Notes under the pieces: generated by a model
What the model was told of the DNA's origin: nothing
The model's input: the letters and a program-made list of their open reading frames with translations, nothing else
The model's database searches: none
Made by a program: the position numbers and the translations under genes
Assembly: GCA_036362785.1 (NCBI GenBank)
Contig: CP143625.1
Span: 869,401-933,400 of the forward strand
DNA length: 64,000 bases
Direction: 5' to 3'
Source of the DNA: a beta proteobacterium MWH-UniP1
Lineage (GTDB): Bacteria > Pseudomonadota > Gammaproteobacteria > Burkholderiales > Burkholderiaceae_A
Shown here: positions 44,448 to 54,215 of the stretch, piece after piece
How positions within the stretch are numbered: position 1 is the first letter of the stretch
How the letters are laid out: the number at the start of each line of letters is the position of its first letter

Positions 44448-45602
44448 ATGTCACGAAAATTACCGAAGTTCCCCGCGCAAGCCCCTGTTGTGGCAGAGAA
44501 ATCTGGCCATCAGGGGCCTGCGCCGGCCCCGCAGCCTGGTGGCCAGGGGCGGGGAGTGGAGCAGTGGGTTGTTCCTGCCGAGTATGCCGGCCAACGGATC
44601 GATAACTTTCTGCTCGCCCGCCTGAAGGGGGTTCCGAAGACCCGTATCTACAAAATGTTGCGCACCGGCGAAGTCCGGGTCAACGGTGGGCGAATTGGCA
44701 GTGATTATCGGGTTGAAGAAAACGACCGGCTTCGAATTCCCCCGATCCGCCTTCCCGAGCGTGTAGCGGGTGATGGCCAGGCCCAATCGGCTGGCCGGGT
44801 ATCGCCCGCCATGGCCAAGTCCATCAATGACAAGATTGGCATCGTCTTGGAAGACGAGATGGTCTTGGCGATCAATAAGCCCTTTGGTCTGGCGGTCCAT
44901 GGCGGTAGTGGGGTGAGGCTTGGGGTGATTGAGGCCCTGCGCCAGAGCCGGTTTCCTAAATTACCGGCGGCAATGCAAGACCCGTCTCGGCCCCCTGGCC
45001 AGATGGCAGAGGGTTTTCTTGAACTGGTCCATCGGCTGGATCGGGAGACCTCGGGCCTGATGCTGATCGCCAAGCGCCGCTCCAGCCTGACAGATTTTCA
45101 TCGCCAGCTTCGCGAAGGCCAGATGCGAAAGCGTTACCTGGCGCTGGTCTGGGGAGGTTGGCCGGTGGGCGTGGACCGCATCGAGGCCCCGCTGCACAAG
45201 TGGGTCAATGCCAAGGGAGAGCGTTGGGTACGTGTGCAAGAAGACGGTCAGGCAGCCATCACCAAAGTCAAGGTCTTGCAAAGGGTTGATGCCCCAGTGC
45301 TTGGGCTGGTCTCGTTCTTGGTCTGCGAACCTGTGACGGGGCGAACCCATCAGCTGCGCGTGCATCTGGCGAGCCAGGGCTGCCCGATCATTGGCGATCC
45401 GAAATACGGCGACCATGACCGAGACGACCTGTTCAATGGAAAACATCTGGAACCGAAGGCCCGTTTGGTGACTCGAATGTTCCTTCATGCCTGGCAGCTC
45501 CGCTGCCAGCACCCCAAGACGCAGGAGACCCTGCAATTGGTGGCCCCTTTGGACAACGAATTTTTAAATGCTCTGAAACTTCTTGAATTGGATTTGCCTT
45601 GA
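44448..45602 (+). CDS. rluC: 23S rRNA pseudouridine synthase, RluC type
   Basis: A 384-residue enzyme. An N-terminal polar stretch (1-40) precedes an S4 RNA-binding domain (Y-A-G-Q-R-I-D-N-F-L-L near 50) and the RluA-type catalytic domain. The catalytic Asp is in H-R-L-D-R-E-T-S-G, and G-R-T-H-Q-L-R-V-H-L follows. RluC modifies U955, U2504 and U2580 in 23S rRNA of E. coli. The start at 44448 lies well inside the open frame. Divergence from rne is the usual arrangement in proteobacteria. Confidence 0.92.
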   Translation: MSRKLPKFPAQAPVVAEKSGHQGPAPAPQPGGQGRGVEQWVVPAEYAGQRIDNFLLARLKGVPKTRIYKMLRTGEVRVNGGRIGSDYRVEENDRLRIPPIRLPERVAGDGQAQSAGRVSPAMAKSINDKIGIVLEDEMVLAINKPFGLAVHGGSGVRLGVIEALRQSRFPKLPAAMQDPSRPPGQMAEGFLELVHRLDRETSGLMLIAKRRSSLTDFHRQLREGQMRKRYLALVWGGWPVGVDRIEAPLHKWVNAKGERWVRVQEDGQAAITKVKVLQRVDAPVLGLVSFLVCEPVTGRTHQLRVHLASQGCPIIGDPKYGDHDRDDLFNGKHLEPKARLVTRMFLHAWQLRCQHPKTQETLQLVAPLDNEFLNALKLLELDLP

Positions 45603-46270
45603 TGCAATCGCTTGGTGCTGTGGAGTTGGTCATTTTTGACTGGGATGGAACTGTGGTGGATTCAACACCAACGATCACTCAGGCGATATTGAATGCCTGT
45701 CGCGACATTGGTGTGGGTGTGCCTGCCGAGCAAGATGCCAGCTGGGTCATTGGCCTGGGCTTGCAAGATGCGCTGTCGCGCATTGCACCGAATTTGTCAG
45801 CGGATCAGCAGGCCAGGCTAACGGACCGGTTTCGTTTTCATTACCTGTCGCATGACAAGGCGCTGCGGCCCTTTCCGGGCATGACTGCTGTGTTTGATCA
45901 CTTAAAAGAAGCAGGGCTGCCGCTTGCCGTGGCGACCGGAAAATCCCGTGTGGGGCTTGAGCGTGCCTTTGATGCCACCAGCACACGGCATTACTTTGAT
46001 ACGTCGCGCTGCGCCGATGAGACGGACCCAAAGCCGGCCCCCACCATGGTCTTGGAAATTTGTGAAGAGCTTTCTATTTCCCCAGCCGCGGCCCTGGTGA
46101 TTGGTGACACAACCCATGATATTTTGATGGCCCAGTCTGCTGGCGCATCGGCATTGGCCGTGGGTTATGGCGCCCATCAGACACAGGACTTATTACAGGC
46201 CAAGCCATTGGGCTGCATGCAATCGGTCACTGAACTTCAGAATTGGATTCGGCAATGGATAACGACTTAA
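45602..46270 (+). CDS. HAD-family phosphatase, phosphoglycolate phosphatase-like
   Basis: A 222-residue HAD hydrolase. Motif I is F-D-W-D-G-T-V-V-D-S (nucleophile and acid aspartates), motif II is A-T-G-K-S, and motif IV is V-I-G-D-T-T-H-D-I. The cap domain is of the small helical type, as in Gph. The gene lies between rluC (stop and start share one base, TGATG) and sppA, an order common in betaproteobacteria. The substrate is likely a small phosphate ester. Confidence 0.87.
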   Translation: MQSLGAVELVIFDWDGTVVDSTPTITQAILNACRDIGVGVPAEQDASWVIGLGLQDALSRIAPNLSADQQARLTDRFRFHYLSHDKALRPFPGMTAVFDHLKEAGLPLAVATGKSRVGLERAFDATSTRHYFDTSRCADETDPKPAPTMVLEICEELSISPAAALVIGDTTHDILMAQSAGASALAVGYGAHQTQDLLQAKPLGCMQSVTELQNWIRQWITT

Positions 46271-47178
46271 TCGAAAAAGTATTACTGGCCAATGTGCAAG
46301 AGCAGCGTCGCTCGCGGCGGTGGGCAAACTTCTGGCGTTTTGCAAGCTTCTCGTTGATTTTGTTGGTGGCACTCTTTTCGTTTTTTGGTGGCGGCAGCAC
46401 CTCGATGCCACACCCCACCACGCGGCATACCGCCATGATCAATCTTAAGGGTGTGATTGCCAGTGATAGCAAGGCCAGTGCCGATGTCATGACGGCTTCA
46501 CTTCGTGATGCATTTGAAAACAAACATGCGGCAGGAATCGTGCTGCGGGTCAACAGCCCTGGGGGTAGTCCGGTCCAATCCGGCATCGTATTTGATGAGA
46601 TCCGCCGATTAAAAGCCATTCACAAAGACAAGCCTGTGATTGCGGTGGTGGAAGATGTCGCCGCATCGGGCGGCTATTACGTGGCTGCAGCAGCAGATTC
46701 CATTTATGTCGATAAGGCCAGCCTGGTTGGCTCAATAGGTGTGCGAATGGACGGCTTTGGCTTTACCGATGCCATGAAAAAACTTGGCGTGGAGCGCCGC
46801 TTGTTAACGGCAGGTGAGAACAAGGCATTGTTGGATCCTTTTCTTCCTGTGGATCCAAAACAAAAGGCTGCCGTGCAGTCGATGTTGGGCGAAGTCCATC
46901 AACAATTCATTACTGCGGTAAAGCAGGGCCGTGGGGATCGTTTGAAACCAAATCCCGACATGTTTACTGGCATGGTCTGGACGGGTGCGCGCAGTATTGA
47001 ACTGGGCCTGACCGACGCATTTGGAACGGTCGACTCGGTGGCCCGAGATGTGATCAAGGCAGAAGAGGTGGTGGATTACACCCTGCAGCCTACACTGGCA
47101 GAACGATTGGCAGACCGTTTTGGTGCGGGTCTTGGCGATGCAGTTGCCAAGGCCATGCTGCGTTGGTCAATCTACTAA
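46255..47178 (+). CDS. sppA: S49-family signal peptide peptidase, SppA-like
   Basis: A 307-residue membrane-anchored serine protease, the short SppA form. One membrane segment (about 30-50) is followed by the protease core: I-N-L-K-G-V-I, R-V-N-S-P-G-G-S-P-V, then the catalytic Ser in A-A-S-G-G-Y-Y-V-A-A and a Lys-bearing region after S-L-V-G-S-I-G-V. Such enzymes cut leftover signal peptides in the membrane. The ATG at 46255 overlaps the HAD gene by 16 bases. Confidence 0.88.
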   Translation: MDNDLIEKVLLANVQEQRRSRRWANFWRFASFSLILLVALFSFFGGGSTSMPHPTTRHTAMINLKGVIASDSKASADVMTASLRDAFENKHAAGIVLRVNSPGGSPVQSGIVFDEIRRLKAIHKDKPVIAVVEDVAASGGYYVAAAADSIYVDKASLVGSIGVRMDGFGFTDAMKKLGVERRLLTAGENKALLDPFLPVDPKQKAAVQSMLGEVHQQFITAVKQGRGDRLKPNPDMFTGMVWTGARSIELGLTDAFGTVDSVARDVIKAEEVVDYTLQPTLAERLADRFGAGLGDAVAKAMLRWSIY

Positions 47179-47211
47179 ATCGGTTGGCTGTGCGCGTTTA
47201 GTGCGCAGTTG

Positions 47212-47811
47212 TTATTGCGCAGCCAAAGGGTCCACGCCAAGCTGGCGTAATCGAGCCGACAGCGTAATCAGCGGCAGTCCCACCAGGGCGGTGGGGTCAC
47301 TTCCGGTAAAAGATTCCATCAGTGTGATGCCAAGTCCTTCAGATTTAGCCGAGCCAGCGCAGTCGAAAGGCTGTTCCAGCGCGATGTAGCGTTTGAGATG
47401 TGCATCGCTCAGTTCTTGCGCGCTACGGAACTTCACTCGGATGGTGACCACATCGGAAAAACTTTTCTTGCCGCCCTCGGCCATGACACACATTGCGGTG
47501 TGAAACTCCGAGACATTGCCCCGTTGGCGTTGGAGTTGTTCTAAAGCAGTGGCCGCATTGCCCGGTTTGTCGAGTCGGTAATCACCGCAGCAGGCCACCT
47601 GGTCTGAGCCAATGACGATGGCCTCTGGTGCGTTCACCGAAATGACGCGGGCTTTTTCTTTGGCCAGACGAATTGCCGTGTCCACAAACCCTTCGCCTGA
47701 CAGTGGCGATTCATCAATGTCAGGACTCAAGGTCTCAAACGGCAGGCCCAATCGCGAGAGCAGGGCTTTCCGGTAGGGGCTTGAGGAAGCAAGGATGATT
47801 CTTGTTGTCAT
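47212..47811 (-). CDS. Maf-family nucleoside triphosphate pyrophosphatase, YceF type
   Basis: A 199-residue Maf-like protein with I-L-A-S-S-S-P-Y-R-K-A-L-L-S at 5-18, D-I-D-E-S, A-K-E-K-A and I-G-S-D-Q-V. Family members hydrolyse noncanonical or modified nucleotides (YceF acts on m7GTP). Divergent from yceD/rpmF, the same neighbourhood as in E. coli, where yceF precedes yceD-rpmF-plsX on the opposite strand. Confidence 0.9.
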   Translation of the reverse strand: MTTRIILASSSPYRKALLSRLGLPFETLSPDIDESPLSGEGFVDTAIRLAKEKARVISVNAPEAIVIGSDQVACCGDYRLDKPGNAATALEQLQRQRGNVSEFHTAMCVMAEGGKKSFSDVVTIRVKFRSAQELSDAHLKRYIALEQPFDCAGSAKSEGLGITLMESFTGSDPTALVGLPLITLSARLRQLGVDPLAAQ

Positions 47812-47858
47812 GGCGTGCGCTTGTAAGCCGGTTTGAACACGGTTAAGGTTTGCGCATT

Positions 47859-48503
47859 ATGAGTCCCAAATCTGAACACACGCCCGAGACGAATTTTCGG
47901 GTCGATCTGCATCTGAGCGCCCCGGTCTTGGAAAAAGCACTTAGCCTTGGCCGCTTACCTGCCAAAGGGGCGCTTGGCCTATCGGCACTCCCCCGGCTTG
48001 AAAATGAGGTGCTTGGCGTGGATGGCCCGGTGTCTTGGGCCTTTGCTCCCGACGCCAAGGTGCCCGGTCCTGGCCGCCGCCGCAGGCGCTGGTGGTTGAC
48101 GGTTCAGGCGGGCCTGGTCTGCACCTGCGAGCGCTGCCTGACCCCCGTTCATTTGAGCCTTTCAACGCGGCGCGGTTTTGAATTCTGCGAGTCTGCCGCC
48201 CAGGCCGATGCCCAGTCCTTGCGACTGGAAGAGGCGGAACTCGAGGCGGATCCCGATATTGAGCTGGTGGACTACCTGTCCCCGGAAGATGAGATGACGA
48301 TCGCCAAGCTGGTCGAGGACGAGCTTTTGCTGAATTTGCCGATGGCACCCAAGCACGATGGTTGTAAGTTGCCGGCAGAGCTGGCCGGCCCCGGGGATAG
48401 CGGGGACGCCGTGTCCCGTGGTCTGGCGTCTGCGCCAGAGTCGGCCGAGCCCGAGGTGGTTCGGCCGTTTTTGGGGCTTAAAGACCTGCTGAAGAAACGC
48501 TAA
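47859..48503 (+). CDS. yceD: YceD/DUF177-family protein
   Basis: A 214-residue protein of the DUF177 family. The conserved metal-like motif C-T-C-E-R-C-L-T-P lies near 85-93 and D-Y-L-S-P-E-D-E-M-T near 136; the C-terminus has K-D-L-L-K-K. YceD is linked to 23S rRNA accumulation and ribosome assembly in plants and bacteria. It is 44 bases upstream of rpmF and probably in the same operon. An extra Pro/Glu/Gly-rich stretch before the end is unusual. Confidence 0.85.
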   Translation: MSPKSEHTPETNFRVDLHLSAPVLEKALSLGRLPAKGALGLSALPRLENEVLGVDGPVSWAFAPDAKVPGPGRRRRRWWLTVQAGLVCTCERCLTPVHLSLSTRRGFEFCESAAQADAQSLRLEEAELEADPDIELVDYLSPEDEMTIAKLVEDELLLNLPMAPKHDGCKLPAELAGPGDSGDAVSRGLASAPESAEPEVVRPFLGLKDLLKKR

Positions 48504-48518
48504 AACCCAAAAATGTCT

Positions 48519-48524
48519 TATAAT
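48519..48524 (+). promoter_or_regulatory. Possible -10 element upstream of rpmF
   Basis: A perfect TATAAT lies 24 bases before the rpmF ATG, just after yceD. No good -35 hexamer is seen at 16-18 bases, so strength is uncertain. It would let rpmF and the lipid genes be transcribed apart from yceD. Confidence 0.4.
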
Positions 48525-48547
48525 TCAAGGTTTTCCGGAGTCCCAAC

Positions 48548-48730
48548 ATGGCTGTCCAACAAAATAAGAAGTCGCCGTCTAAGCGCGGCATGCATCGTGC
48601 CCACGATTTCCTGACCAACCCGCCAACTGCGGTTGAACCCACCACGGGCGAAGTCCATCTGCGTCACCACATCAGCCCGTCTGGCTACTATCGCGGCAAG
48701 AAAGTCGTCAAAACGAAAGACGTTGCCTGA
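48548..48730 (+). CDS. rpmF: Ribosomal protein L32
   Basis: A 60-residue 50S ribosomal protein with the L32 pattern: [20 protein letters not shown] at the start and [14 protein letters not shown] near the end. It lacks the zinc-binding cysteines found in some L32 proteins. It lies directly before plsX, the classic order. Confidence 0.97.
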   Translation: MAVQQNKKSPSKRGMHRAHDFLTNPPTAVEPTTGEVHLRHHISPSGYYRGKKVVKTKDVA

Positions 48731-49886
48731 TTTGACTTCCCAGGGGGTCTGCGTTGCCGTCGATTGCATGGGCGGCGACCACGGTCTACCGACCACAATT
48801 CCAGCGGTCCTTGCTTTTCTGGGTGAAAGCCCAGAAAACAGGGTCCTATTGGTTGGTTTAGAGCCCCAAGTCTCACAGGCCCTCGCGGCCCAATCCGTCT
48901 CGGCGAGTCTTCGCAGCCGGATTGAAATTCTGGCCGCCGACGAAGTGGTGGCCATGGATGATCCACCGGCCATTGCGCTTCGGAATAAGCGCCGCTCCTC
49001 CATGCGGCTTGCTATCGAAGCCGTGAAAGAGGGCCGTGCCCAGGCCGCCATTAGTGCCGGCAACACGGGTGCCTTAATGGCGATCGCCCGCTACGTTTTA
49101 AAAACGATCGAGGGTATTGATCGCCCGGCGATTGCCACCGCGCTACCGAATCGCACTGGCGGTGTCACCACCATGCTGGATCTGGGGGCCAATGTGGATT
49201 GCAGTGCAGATCATCTGCTGCAGTTTGCGCTCATGGGGTCGGCCTTGGTGTCAGTGATTGACTGCAAAGAGCGGCCCTCGGTTGGTTTGCTGAATGTTGG
49301 CGAAGAAGTCATCAAGGGCAACGACACCGTCAAGCTCGCCGGTGAAATGTTGCGTGCTAGCCATCTGAATTTTTACGGTAATGTCGAGGGCGACGATATC
49401 TTCAAAGGCACCACCGATGTGATTGTCTGTGATGGCTTTGTTGGCAATGTGGCGTTGAAGACTTCCGAAGGCCTTGCCCAGATGTTGCGCAGCTTTATTA
49501 AAGAAGAATTCACACGAACAATTTGGACCAAGGTCATGGCCATGATTGCCTCGCCGGTGCTGAAGCGTTTTTCGCGCCGGGTGGATCATCGTCGCTACAA
49601 CGGCGCATCGCTTTTGGGTCTGCGCGGTATTGTTATCAAAAGTCACGGTTCGGCGGATGCGGTTGCTTTCCGGCATGCCCTGCATCGTGCGGCTAATGCG
49701 GCTTCCCATGGCTTAAATGAAAAAATCGCCCAGGCGTTAGAGCAATCTCACAAAGACATCGCGCAGCGGCTCTCCACCACAGCCGGCGCTTCGGTGCCTG
49801 CCTCGGTGTCAGACACCTCAGGCATGGTGTCAGACACCGTGCCTGACACCATGCGTGGCACCGCATCGGACACTGTTTCCAGCTAG
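48723..49886 (+). CDS. plsX: Phosphate acyltransferase PlsX
   Basis: A 387-residue enzyme from the TTG at 48723; TTG at 48732 is an equal option, and no ATG exists before [11 protein letters not shown]. Further motifs are [17 protein letters not shown] and [17 protein letters not shown]. It makes acyl-phosphate from acyl-ACP for phospholipid synthesis. The last ~27 residues ([12 protein letters not shown] and so on) exceed the family length (E. coli 356) and come from REP-like repeats. It overlaps the end of rpmF. Confidence 0.92.
   Translation: MPDLTSQGVCVAVDCMGGDHGLPTTIPAVLAFLGESPENRVLLVGLEPQVSQALAAQSVSASLRSRIEILAADEVVAMDDPPAIALRNKRRSSMRLAIEAVKEGRAQAAISAGNTGALMAIARYVLKTIEGIDRPAIATALPNRTGGVTTMLDLGANVDCSADHLLQFALMGSALVSVIDCKERPSVGLLNVGEEVIKGNDTVKLAGEMLRASHLNFYGNVEGDDIFKGTTDVIVCDGFVGNVALKTSEGLAQMLRSFIKEEFTRTIWTKVMAMIASPVLKRFSRRVDHRRYNGASLLGLRGIVIKSHGSADAVAFRHALHRAANAASHGLNEKIAQALEQSHKDIAQRLSTTAGASVPASVSDTSGMVSDTVPDTMRGTASDTVSS
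49805..49850. repeat. REP-like repeats in the 3' end of plsX
   Basis: GGTGTCAGACACC occurs at 49805-49817 and 49826-49838, and a partial inverted copy (GCCTGACACC) ends at 49850. The second full copy and the partial copy are separated by a few bases and can pair. The 13-mer also occurs in rne (41638-41668). Read in frame they give the S-D-T repeats at the PlsX C-terminus. Confidence 0.75.
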
Positions 49887-49929
49887 GTTGCGGAAAGCCT
49901 TCGCGCGGGCGTTGTAGACTGAGCGGATT

Positions 49930-50907
49930 ATGGAAATCTTTTCAAAAATAGTGGGCACTGGCCGGGCACTACCCGGCGCACCTGTGACCAATGCCGAGCT
50001 GGCCAAACGCCTTGCCCAGTCGGGCATTGAAACCTCTGACGAATGGATTCGTGAGCGCACGGGCATTGCCCAGCGGCATATCGCTGCAGACGATGTCAAT
50101 AGCAGTGATCTCGCGGCCGAGGCGGGCGCAAAAGCCTTGGCAGCTGCTGGCATTGCGCCGGCAGATGTTGATCTTGTGATTGTGGCGACCTCAACGCCCG
50201 ACATGATTTTCCCTTCGACGGCTTGTCTGGTGCAAAAGAAGCTGGGCATCTCGGGTTCGCCTGCCTTTGATGTGCAGGCCGTCTGCAGTGGGTTTGTCTA
50301 TGCGATGTCGACTGCTGATTTGTATATCAAGGCAGGCAAGGCCAAAAACGCCTTGGTGATTGGTGCCGAAGTGTTTTCGCGCATCATGGATTGGTCGGAT
50401 CGCACCACCTGTGTGTTGTTTGGTGATGGCGCGGGTGCGGTGGTACTTAAGGCAGATTCAAGCCCCGGCATTTTGGGCCACCGGCTGCATGCCCGTGGTG
50501 AATACGAAAACATCCTGCGCACGCCGGGCATGATTTACAACGGCCAGATTAGTGGCCACCCGTTTTTAACCATGGACGGTCAGGCGGTATTTAAGCTGGC
50601 AGTGCAAGTCTTAGAGAGCGTGGCCCGTGAAGTTTTAGACGACGTTGGCATGCAGGTGAGCGATATCGATTGGCTCATTCCGCATCAGGCCAATATCCGA
50701 ATTCTGCAAGCCACAGCGAAACGCCTTGGCATTGATGAATCCAAAGTGGTGGTCACGGTAGATCAGCAGGCGAACACCTCGGCGGCATCGGTGCCGATTG
50801 CACTTGATGTCGCGGTACGCGATGGCCGCATCAAATCAGGTCAACGCATCATGCTACAGGGCGTAGGCGGTGGCTTCACCTGGGGCGCAGTATTGGCGCA
50901 GATGTAA
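49930..50907 (+). CDS. fabH: Beta-ketoacyl-ACP synthase III
   Basis: A 325-residue condensing enzyme. The catalytic triad is visible: C119 in V-Q-A-V-C-S-G-F, His in L-I-P-H-Q-A-N and Asn in Q-Q-A-N-T-S-A-A-S. It starts fatty acid synthesis by joining acetyl-CoA and malonyl-ACP. The gene lies 43 bases after plsX and 20 before fabD. Confidence 0.97.
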   Translation: MEIFSKIVGTGRALPGAPVTNAELAKRLAQSGIETSDEWIRERTGIAQRHIAADDVNSSDLAAEAGAKALAAAGIAPADVDLVIVATSTPDMIFPSTACLVQKKLGISGSPAFDVQAVCSGFVYAMSTADLYIKAGKAKNALVIGAEVFSRIMDWSDRTTCVLFGDGAGAVVLKADSSPGILGHRLHARGEYENILRTPGMIYNGQISGHPFLTMDGQAVFKLAVQVLESVAREVLDDVGMQVSDIDWLIPHQANIRILQATAKRLGIDESKVVVTVDQQANTSAASVPIALDVAVRDGRIKSGQRIMLQGVGGGFTWGAVLAQM

Positions 50908-50927
50908 TTTTTACCATCACTAAGACC

Positions 50928-51869
50928 ATGAAAAATCTCGCATTTGTTTTTCCCGGGCAGGGCTCACAGACAGTGGGCATGCTCGCTGGCTTTGCAGGTA
51001 ACACCGCAGTGGCAGCTGCCATGCAAGAAGCGTCCGACGCCCTTGGCCAAGACTTGTCGGCCCTGATTCACGACGGCCCCGCAGAAGCGCTTAACTTAAC
51101 GGTGAACACACAGCCCGTCATGCTGGCCAGTTCCATTGCGTTTTATCGCGCATGGCTGGCTGCCGGTGGCGCCACGCCCACATGGGCGGCTGGCCACAGC
51201 TTGGGTGAGTATTCTGCGTTAACGGCAGCAGGTGTTTTTTCCTTGGCCGATGCCACCAAGGCCGTGCGTTTTCGTGCCGAGCAGATGCAATCGGCCGTGC
51301 CGGTTGGCGTGGGCGGCATGGCGGCAATTCTGGGAATGGACTCTGCCCAAGTGATTGCAGCTTGTGCCGATGCGGCCCAGGGCCAGGTAGTCGAGGCGGT
51401 GAACTTTAATGCGCCTGATCAAACCGTTGTGGCCGGTCACAAAGAAGCAGTGGACCGTGTCTGTGCGCTGGTGAAAGAGCGTGGCGCCAAGCGTGCGCTT
51501 CCACTTCCTGTGTCCGCACCATTTCATTCCAGTCTGTTGGCGCCAGCCGCGCAAGCCTTGCGCGGGTATCTCTCTGGCATGGCGCTTTCTGCCCCAAAAA
51601 TTTCAGTCGTGAACAACGTCGATGTCGCCATTGAAACCGACTCGGTACGAATCCAAGACGCACTTTCACGGCAGGCCATGAGCCCTGTTCGCTGGGTGGA
51701 AGTCATCCAGTCTTTAGAGAAAAATGGCGTGACCACCATCATCGAGTGTGGCCCGGGCAAAGTCCTGTGCGGGCTTATCAAGCGGATCGCGCCGGCCATC
51801 ACTACCTTTGCGATCAATGACCAGGCTAGCTTAGACGCTGCGCTGGCGGGCATTGCTTCCCAGTCATAA
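50928..51869 (+). CDS. fabD: Malonyl-CoA:ACP transacylase
   Basis: A 313-residue acyltransferase. F-P-G-Q-G-S-Q at 8-14, the catalytic Ser S91 in G-H-S-L-G-E-Y, and the His in P-V-S-A-P-F-H-S-S are present. It loads malonyl onto ACP. Ten bases separate it from fabG. Confidence 0.97.
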   Translation: MKNLAFVFPGQGSQTVGMLAGFAGNTAVAAAMQEASDALGQDLSALIHDGPAEALNLTVNTQPVMLASSIAFYRAWLAAGGATPTWAAGHSLGEYSALTAAGVFSLADATKAVRFRAEQMQSAVPVGVGGMAAILGMDSAQVIAACADAAQGQVVEAVNFNAPDQTVVAGHKEAVDRVCALVKERGAKRALPLPVSAPFHSSLLAPAAQALRGYLSGMALSAPKISVVNNVDVAIETDSVRIQDALSRQAMSPVRWVEVIQSLEKNGVTTIIECGPGKVLCGLIKRIAPAITTFAINDQASLDAALAGIASQS

Positions 51870-51878
51870 GGAGCCCCC

Positions 51879-52634
51879 ATGACACAGACCCCCTCTTTAG
51901 AAACCCGCGTGGCCCTGGTCACCGGTGCCACCCGTGGCATTGGCCAGGCGATTGCCCAGGCGCTGGGCGCCCAGGGCCATACCGTGATTGGCACGGCCAC
52001 CTCGGAAGAGGGCGCCGCCAAGATCTCTGCTGACTTGGCTGCCGCCGGCATCAAGGGCGAGGGCCGGGTGCTGCAGGTCAACGATGCCGCTGCCTGCGAT
52101 GCACTCTTAGAAGATATTTCCGCCAAGTTTGGTGGCATCGGCATTTTGGTCAATAACGCCGGTATCACCCGCGACAACCTGGCCATGCGTATGAAGGACG
52201 AAGAATGGGACGCGGTCATTCAAACCAATCTCTCGGCGGTGTTTCGGCTCTCCCGCGGCGTGCTGCGGCCCATGATGAAGGCCCGCTGGGGCCGGATCGT
52301 GAATATCACCTCGGTGGTGGGCCAGTCGGGCAACCCTGGGCAGGTGAACTATGCGGCGGCCAAGGCCGGCGTGGCCGGCATGAGCCGGGCGCTAGCCCGC
52401 GAGGTGGCTAGCCGTGGGATCACCGTCAATGCCGTGGCGCCGGGCTTTATTGACACCGACATGACCAAGGCCCTGTCAGAAGACCAGATCAAGAGCCTGA
52501 CCGCACAAATTCCCGCCCAACGTCTTGGAACTCCCCACGATGTGGCGGCATCTGTCGCCTTTTTGTGCTCAGAGGGCGCTTCTTACATTACCGGAATTAC
52601 CCTGTCGGTCAACGGCGGCATGGTGATGTCCTGA
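51879..52634 (+). CDS. fabG: 3-oxoacyl-ACP reductase
   Basis: A 251-residue short-chain dehydrogenase. T-G-A-T-R-G-I-G binds NADPH; N-N-A-G-I-T-R-D, the Ser in I-T-S-V-V-G and Y-A-A-A-K form the active site. It reduces 3-oxoacyl-ACP in each cycle of fatty acid elongation. An AAGGAG ribosome site precedes it. Confidence 0.96.
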   Translation: MTQTPSLETRVALVTGATRGIGQAIAQALGAQGHTVIGTATSEEGAAKISADLAAAGIKGEGRVLQVNDAAACDALLEDISAKFGGIGILVNNAGITRDNLAMRMKDEEWDAVIQTNLSAVFRLSRGVLRPMMKARWGRIVNITSVVGQSGNPGQVNYAAAKAGVAGMSRALAREVASRGITVNAVAPGFIDTDMTKALSEDQIKSLTAQIPAQRLGTPHDVAASVAFLCSEGASYITGITLSVNGGMVMS

Positions 52635-52673
52635 TACAATTCGACCACCGTTTTATCCTTTAGGAAGAGGTTC

Positions 52674-52913
52674 ATGGAAGACATTCAAAAGCGCGTTATT
52701 GGTATCGTTTCGGAACAACTTGGCGTCAAGATCGAAGACGTCAAAAACGAGTCCAAGTTTGTAGACGACCTGGGCGCTGACTCTCTCGACACCGTCGAAC
52801 TCGTAATGGCCTTAGAAGATGCCTTCGGCTGTGAAATCCCTGACGAAGAAGCCGAAAAGATCACCACGGTCCAGCAGGCGATCGACTACGTCACGACCCA
52901 CCTGAAAAAGTAA
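52674..52913 (+). CDS. acpP: Acyl carrier protein
   Basis: A 79-residue acidic carrier protein with the phosphopantetheine site S37 in G-A-D-S-L-D-T-V-E. The partner enzyme AcpS is encoded at the right end of the same gene string. AGGAAGAGG before the start predicts strong translation. Confidence 0.98.
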   Translation: MEDIQKRVIGIVSEQLGVKIEDVKNESKFVDDLGADSLDTVELVMALEDAFGCEIPDEEAEKITTVQQAIDYVTTHLKK

Positions 52914-52928
52914 GAAAGTCTCTTGCCG

Positions 52929-54188
52929 ATGAGCGGTCCTTCCTCTCTGGGCGCCGCGGGTCGGCGCCGTGTAGTGGTTACCGGCCTTGGGTGCGTCTCC
53001 CCAGTGGGAAATAGCATCCAGGCCGCGTGGCAGCAGGTTCTTGCCGGAAAGTCCGGCATCGCCACTGTCACCAAATTCGACCACTCCAGCCTGCCGGTTC
53101 ACTTTGCCGGCGAGGTTAAAGATTTCAATATTGAAGACTATCTGCCCGCCAAAGAGGCGCGGCACATGGATACCTTTATCCATTACGGCATTGCCGCTGG
53201 TCTTCAAGCCCTGGACGACTCTGGCCTGCAGGTCACCGAAGCCAATGCAGAGCGGATCGGCGCCTTTGTGGGGTCCGGAATTGGGGGCCTGCCGCTGATC
53301 GAAGAGACCCATGCGGAATACACCAACCGCGGTGCCCGCCGCATCTCCCCATTTTTTGTGCCAGGCTCGATCATCAACATGATCTCTGGCCACATCAGCA
53401 TTCTGCGCAACCTAAAGGGCCCCAATATCGCTGCGGTAACCGCCTGCACCACAGGCCTGCACAGCATTGGTCTGGCCATGCGCCTGATCCAATACGGCGA
53501 TGCCGATGCCATGTTGGCGGGCGGTGCCGAGTCCACCATTTCCCCGCTGGGCATTGGTGGGTTCGCAGCGGCGCGGGCACTTTCTACCCGTAACGACGAC
53601 CCAGCGACCGCATCCCGGCCGTGGGACAAAGACCGCGATGGCTTTGTGCTGGGCGAGGGCGCGGGCGTCCTCATGCTAGAAGAATACGAACACGCCAAGG
53701 CGCGTGGTGCCAAGATCTACTGTGAGTTGTCTGGTTTTGGCATGTCTGGGGATGCCTTCCACATGACCGCACCGAACATGGACGGCCCGCGCCGTTGCAT
53801 GGTCAATGCCCTGAAAGATGCGGGCATCTCGGCCGATCAGGTGAACTATGTCAACGCCCACGGCACATCCACCCCTCTGGGCGATAAAAACGAGACCGAG
53901 GCGATCAAGGCAGCCCTGGGTGAGCAGGCCAAAAAAATCGTGGTGAACTCGACCAAGTCGATGACCGGCCATCTTCTGGGTGGTGCTGGCGGCCTGGAGT
54001 CCGTTTTCACGGTCTTGGCCCTGCACCATCAGAAGAGCCCGCCCACCATCAACATCTTTAACCAAGATCCAGAGTGCGATCTGGATTACTGCGCCAATAC
54101 CGCCCGTGATCTGAAGATCGATGTGGCTGTGAAGAACAACTTTGGCTTTGGGGGCACCAACGGCACTGTGGTCTTTCGCCGCATTTAA
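52929..54188 (+). CDS. fabF: Beta-ketoacyl-ACP synthase II
   Basis: A 419-residue condensing enzyme. The active-site Cys lies in [11 protein letters not shown], and the two His in N-A-H-G-T-S-T-P and [12 protein letters not shown]. It extends acyl-ACP chains, including palmitoleoyl-ACP. The ATG at 52929 is preferred over an in-frame TTG six bases upstream. Confidence 0.96.
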   Translation: MSGPSSLGAAGRRRVVVTGLGCVSPVGNSIQAAWQQVLAGKSGIATVTKFDHSSLPVHFAGEVKDFNIEDYLPAKEARHMDTFIHYGIAAGLQALDDSGLQVTEANAERIGAFVGSGIGGLPLIEETHAEYTNRGARRISPFFVPGSIINMISGHISILRNLKGPNIAAVTACTTGLHSIGLAMRLIQYGDADAMLAGGAESTISPLGIGGFAAARALSTRNDDPATASRPWDKDRDGFVLGEGAGVLMLEEYEHAKARGAKIYCELSGFGMSGDAFHMTAPNMDGPRRCMVNALKDAGISADQVNYVNAHGTSTPLGDKNETEAIKAALGEQAKKIVVNSTKSMTGHLLGGAGGLESVFTVLALHHQKSPPTINIFNQDPECDLDYCANTARDLKIDVAVKNNFGFGGTNGTVVFRRI

Positions 54189-54215
54189 GGCGACCAGGGC
54201 AGGGTGGCGTAAAGG

